This document shows positions 59,696 through 64,000 of a stretch of DNA of 64,000 bases, in pieces; the stretch's first letter is position 1; each line of letters begins with the position of its first letter. A program made the translations under genes and the position numbers. The DNA is taken from positions 27,737,299 through 27,801,298 of the forward strand of contig CM032128.1 in the NCBI GenBank assembly GCA_018894105.1. The letters are read 5' to 3'. The notes under the pieces are model-generated. The model made no database searches, was not told where the DNA came from, and was given only the letters and a program-made list of their open reading frames with translations. Source of the stretch: Jacaranda mimosifolia. Lineage: Eukaryota > Streptophyta > Magnoliopsida > Lamiales > Bignoniaceae.

Positions 59696-62600
59696 TCAGA
59701 TGATTATGGGATCAACAAAGAGAGCAACAATCTGTGGTGCCAAAAATTTTTCAGGAAAAGTATAATGATCTTGACAATCCTTGTAAGTGACCTCTGCTAC
59801 GCGAGCATAGTTGAGCAGCTGCTCCACCATATCCTTCGATGTCGATGTTTTAGCTATCCATGCCGTATTCACATCCTTCCATCCATCCTCAACTAGTTCA
59901 ACAAACTTTTTCAGAGTCTCTTCTCTTGATACGCCATGCTGTTTCATGTAGCAATCCACTGCTGTTAACATTTGTCCCCCTTTGCTCTCGCGCTTCATGA
60001 ATTCGATTCATCAAATATATTGTGATCAGATTGAAGGTTAGGACCTGACGGACTTCTAATTAATGTGTATGTAAATAAAAAAGGTACCTATAATGCTAAT
60101 ATTATTATATAATATTAAAAAAATATAAAAAAAATCTGAAAGAAATTAAAAAATAATTAAACGCGTATATATATATATATATATATATCCATTTGCCGGC
60201 ATACTTATATATTATAAAGTTAGTGATATATATATATATATAATTGGTTGTTAATAATTATATAACTTGCTAATTAGTACATATATGTAATTAAAAAAGG
60301 GGTTTGATAGTAGTAATTGCCAGGCTTACTTCATTGCTGCCCAAGTCTTCCAGATACCGACCCATTTTAGCTGTAGCTTTAATAATTTTAGGCTCACTTT
60401 TCAGCCAATCAATGATTTCTTTGGACGCAGATTTCATGCCTGGAATCATCGCTGTGAACATCACATAGATGCAGCTTGTGAATACTGTATTGGCAAAATA
60501 CTCTTCAAATGTAGGCAGTTCTCGGCCCATAAACCACTTGAGTTCTCTGTTGTAAGCCCTAGCTAGTTGTTTCACCTTCACATATGCATGTACGTAAATA
60601 TTGATCCAAAAGTTGTAAGCTCACTTAGAAATAACATCAAAGAATACAATAAAAAGAATCAATTTATATTGAACAAGAAGTTTAATTATTTAAAATGTGA
60701 AAGACTAAAAAAAATATTCATTATACTCAATAATTTAACGAATATTGGCATTGAAATGTCAAAAAATTTACCTGGTTGATCTTGAATTCTAATGAGAAAA
60801 AGTATTTAGAAAACATGATTTTCTCCCTTCAAATTATGATAGTAATTAACGATATATGTGTAACATATATCTATATATATATATATATATATATGCATGG
60901 GATAAATGTTTATTTCTTACTGTTTCTTTAGCATAAGGAACTGCAAATAATTTTCCTGCTGTAGCTGCATCACGTTCATAGTCGTCATATATACTCAAAA
61001 TAAATCTGTAAACAATTTTCATATAATCTGGGAGTCGATCGACTTCATTTATATCCCACCTGAGAAAATCAACATCAAGCTGATGTTACTTATAAAATCC
61101 ATACGTACGTCTTCATATATAACAGGAACTTGTGGTTTCGCTATCAGTGATTAGTTAATTAGTTATCGAAATGAGCAATAAAAATAGTTGAATAAAAGTT
61201 GTTCTTCCATTTTCACATATGATATACCTTTCCATAATCTCAGTAAAAAGATCAGCTTCTTCGATCGTAGCATAATTATCATATGTGTCATCCATTATTG
61301 ACACCATTTGCATTCCTCGCGCTACCGCTACTCGCACATAAGAATACTGTGGTTCAAAATGGAATGCCATGCCCCAAAGATAACACTCCACCAGCCTATC
61401 TCTCGCGTATGGTAGTTTTGACTTCAGGTTAAATTTGTCCCACCACCTTTAATTTGTTGAAGGAAACTTTGTATTTAGAATATAGTATAGATTATACTGT
61501 TAATTTACTTATTAATTGTATTCTACAATAATATACAAGTAAATAACAAGTGAGTGATCATTACCTGTAGAGTTCATAGATCTCTTTCTTGTACATATTC
61601 TGCATATAATTGAAATCCAATTTGGCCAGTTTTAGGAGCATTTCATTCTTTGTTTCGTCCTTTTCATAGAAGGAAATGTAATGATAGGTTTCCATTCTTG
61701 GAACACCTCTGTGAAGCGACTGCTCCAAAGCTCTCTTCACTTGGTCTTGGAGTGGTGATTCTAATTGTTGTGCCATACGTTTCAGATGATGGGTGGTAAA
61801 GGCCACGGCCTCTTCTAAGATATTTTCCCCATGAATCCTCACATGCGCCGCCTCATACAAACTTAGCAGTCCCTTAGCATCATTTTTAAGTGTTTCTTTG
61901 AATGTACTGTCTTGGTCCTTAAACTTGTCAAAAACACCTGTTTCAATAACGTAATTTGATGATCATACATAAACATTAGCTTCTAGGTTCATAAAATACC
62001 TAACTTGCTTGCATGCAATGAGGATAGAACGGAATAATTAGTACATACTAGAAGAAACATGATGGCGATGTTGCCTGAGCAGACGAAATTGAAGTGCAAC
62101 AGTGAACAAATCATAGTCTTGGTGATCCTCTTGTTCATAATTAAATTTGAAGATTTCTTGGAGTTGGTCTTCAATCTCTTGCTCAAAGTAGTATCCCACG
62201 CCCAAGCGCTCAAGAGTGTCAATCAATACCAATTTGTCAATTGTGTTTCCTTCGGCCATCAACATGCTCTTTGCTTCATCTTTCAATGGTTCAATGGCTT
62301 TCACATACTTCTCTTGTACCTGTGATCGATGCTAATCTTTCTTTATCAGCTTATCTATCTATCTATCTATCTATCTATATTATATAGTTCATGCATTATT
62401 GCATGAATTACATGCTCTTAACACTTGCTCAACAATACTTACTATGTTAAAAAAAGTAAAGGATGAAAAAATATATATACATACATGTATATATGGAATG
62501 ATTGTACACATATCATGCATGCAGACATTCTTGTGTTTTCATATCAAAACAATAAATGTTCGATAAATTAAGGGTTTTTTGTTCATAACCTGATCAAAGT

Positions 62601-62697
62601 CCGAAGGAAGTGAAGCGAAGATATCAGCCCACATGCTTGGGGCAAAACTCAGAAAGGGCGGGCGGACATCCTTAGGAAAACTTGAAGGAGCAGCCAT
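59696..62697 (-). CDS. Sesquiterpene synthase (TPS-a type), seven exons
   Basis: A cytosolic enzyme that would ionise and cyclise farnesyl diphosphate. Exons: 62697-62590, 62319-62049, 61937-61565, 61446-61228, 61059-60921, 60575-60330, 59992-59696. All introns are GT-AG and phases agree, giving 1653 nt and 550 residues, the usual length. The start [14 protein letters not shown] lacks a plastid transit peptide. An RP...W motif replaces RRx8W of monoterpene synthases. The RDR motif lies in [11 protein letters not shown], the metal-binding DDTYD in [15 protein letters not shown], and the second metal motif reads EDLGSNERE (canonical N/D-D-x-x-S/T-x-x-x-E), so its first residue is Glu. The ends YMKQHGVS and [14 protein letters not shown] tail are typical. 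I placed the last acceptor at AAG|CGC because it restores the motif's final Glu; the nearest other AG would add a stop. The seven-exon layout matches class III plant TPS genes. A germacrene-type product is possible but not readable from sequence. Confidence 0.93.
60160..60242. repeat. TA-rich tracts in terpene synthase intron 6
   Basis: Two (TA)n runs at about 60167-60188 and 60227-60242. Similar tracts occur in intron 5 (60868-60893). Confidence 0.8.
62351..62379. repeat. (CTAT)n microsatellite in terpene synthase intron 1
   Basis: About seven TATC units lie just upstream (minus-strand sense) of exon 2. Confidence 0.9.
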
Positions 62698-62770
62698 TTT
62701 TGTGACTTGTACGTTTTGCTTAATATGGTTGATGATTTTGTGAAGTACTGTCAAAGGAGAATATTTCACC

Positions 62771-62778
62771 TATTTATA
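62771..62778 (-). promoter_or_regulatory. TATA box of the terpene synthase gene
   Basis: The minus strand reads CTATAAATAGG, a near-ideal TATA box, about 75 bases before the start codon. A TTTGACAG word, close to a WRKY W-box core (TTGAC), lies between it and the ATG. Confidence 0.75.
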
Positions 62779-62896
62779 GCTAGTGTCTAGTGAGATGGTA
62801 TTAGATGTCAATTTCCTAATTATAGTCTCATGCTTTATTTCATATCCAGCCACCTAATCCAAATTTGGGAAATTTTCCACTTATGCTAACACCTCA

Positions 62897-63368
62897 GGGG
62901 CTTGTTTGCTTGCGTATATAGGATTAGGAGGGATTAACATGCTAGTGACATATAAGTTAGAAATGGTATCCAAAACTATGTAATCTATTGTTTGCTTGGA
63001 TTTTAGAAATTAGTGATATCCCATGCTTAATACTATCTAATGTTTGGTTGGCAAAATTGCTCAATGTGATTATACTTTGTAATATCCAAAATGTTCTAAC
63101 TTCTAAGAATGTAAATTTTTAAAATTTGGCAGAAGACGTTTAGGATAGGATTTTTATGAGGGTAAAATGTTATTTTCATTCTTTATCAGATTAAATTGAA
63201 AGAATAGAAAATAGATCAAGTCAAGAGGGCTTGATCCATAAATCAACCTGGCCCATGATACCATGTCGGGCCGCAAAAATATCATGGGTCATAAAAATGT
63301 GAAGCAAACAAGGGATAAAGCTTGAAAATGGATCTATCAAGCTTTATGCAATGAAACAAACAAACCCC
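62897..63368. mobile_element. MITE in the terpene synthase promoter region, 472 bp
   Basis: The left end reads GGGGCTTGTTTGCTTGCGTA and the reverse of the right end reads GGGGTTTGTTTGTTTCATTG, an imperfect inverted repeat of Tourist-like style, with further internal symmetry (GATATCCCATGC, ATATCATGGGTC). No coding capacity. Target duplication was not clear. It lies about 120 bp upstream of the TATA box, so it may affect expression. Confidence 0.65.
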
Positions 63369-64000
63369 AAGTACATTATTATATATTTTCCATTTTATAC
63401 AAATGTAGTATAGTATCTATAAATTAAAAGGTCACCAGTGGTCTGCCCTAAAGCTTACCTTCTTGCAGATAAATTATTTATATCTGTCATGAAACACATG
63501 GATGAAATGAAAAATTCATAATGGGCCGGTGGGCATTCTTAATTAAATATTTGGATTAGATAATATTAACAAATATTGAGATTCTATAGACAGCTCTATT
63601 GAAGACAATATGCGTGGCAGCGAGACCCATAAGTAGCAGTAGTGCGGCCTTTGCTCGCCACTAATAGTAAGCCATAAACAAAAGACCTACGATGCAGGTA
63701 AATTAAAGTTCATGCGTCAGCGTGGCTTGTCTCTTATTGCTTGTCATCTTCCTGCGATATATCAATTGTTGTAGAGTTCACTTGTTATATTTATAATCAA
63801 CAGTCAAATTGAATAATTAATTTCTTCAATTTAATGAAATAATGGGCATTTTTTGAAACTGGGGTTTATATAGTTTTTTTTTTAAGACATACCAGAAAAT
63901 ATGTTAAAATTATTAGTTAACTATTTTGTATTAAAATGACACACTGATCAGAACAAGAAATTAAATATGTTGCCAAAGTATATATGGTATTAAAATGAGA
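63369..64000. other. Intergenic DNA to the window end
   Basis: No gene, RNA or repeat recognised. Confidence 0.6.

Overview
The window is nuclear DNA of a flowering plant. It is AT-rich, with intron-containing genes, plant-type Copia retrotransposons, a CACTA transposon, Mutator-like foldback elements and MITEs. The sesquiterpene synthase and the MYB46/83-type regulator suggest a eudicot, possibly an asterid of the Lamiales kind; that placement is an impression from protein style and was not tested. Only two ordinary host genes are supported, both on the minus strand: an R2R3-MYB transcription factor (9498-11912, two exons, 348 aa) and a cytosolic sesquiterpene synthase (59696-62697, seven exons, 550 aa). 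I joined the exons of both by hand at GT-AG sites with matching phases.

Layout. 1-9.5 kb is intergenic DNA with one Tourist-like MITE. 9.5-12.05 kb is the MYB gene and its TATA box. 13.4-16.6 kb holds a solo LTR with a perfect 5-bp target duplication, a 1.15-kb Mutator-like element with a perfect 9-bp duplication, and a MITE. 16,992-23,402 is decayed Copia element A (plus strand). 23,627-45,712 is a 22.1-kb CACTA (En/Spm) transposon flanked by AGA. It carries a broken TNP2-type transposase, intron-bearing fragments of a host GTPase-like gene, a tandem tRNA-like repeat array, and two later Copia insertions: D inside a captured exon and C inside the repeat array. 45,988-46,785 and 57,276-59,213 are two more long-inverted-repeat (Mutator-type) elements with 10-bp flanking duplications. 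47,784 to about 56,555 is internally deleted Copia element E, split inside its RNase H gene by the younger Copia element B (48,201-54,839, TTAGG duplication). The terpene synthase follows, then a last MITE at 62,897-63,368.

The two genes are not linked in function as far as the sequence shows: one is a likely secondary-wall regulator, the other a specialised-metabolism enzyme. Most of the window is a layered transposon record whose order can be read from target-site duplications. The most unusual signals are the gene-carrying giant CACTA element, and the shared lack of a tRNA-Met primer site in elements A and B. In both, the bases next to the 5' LTR are instead complementary to a stretch inside their own LTR.
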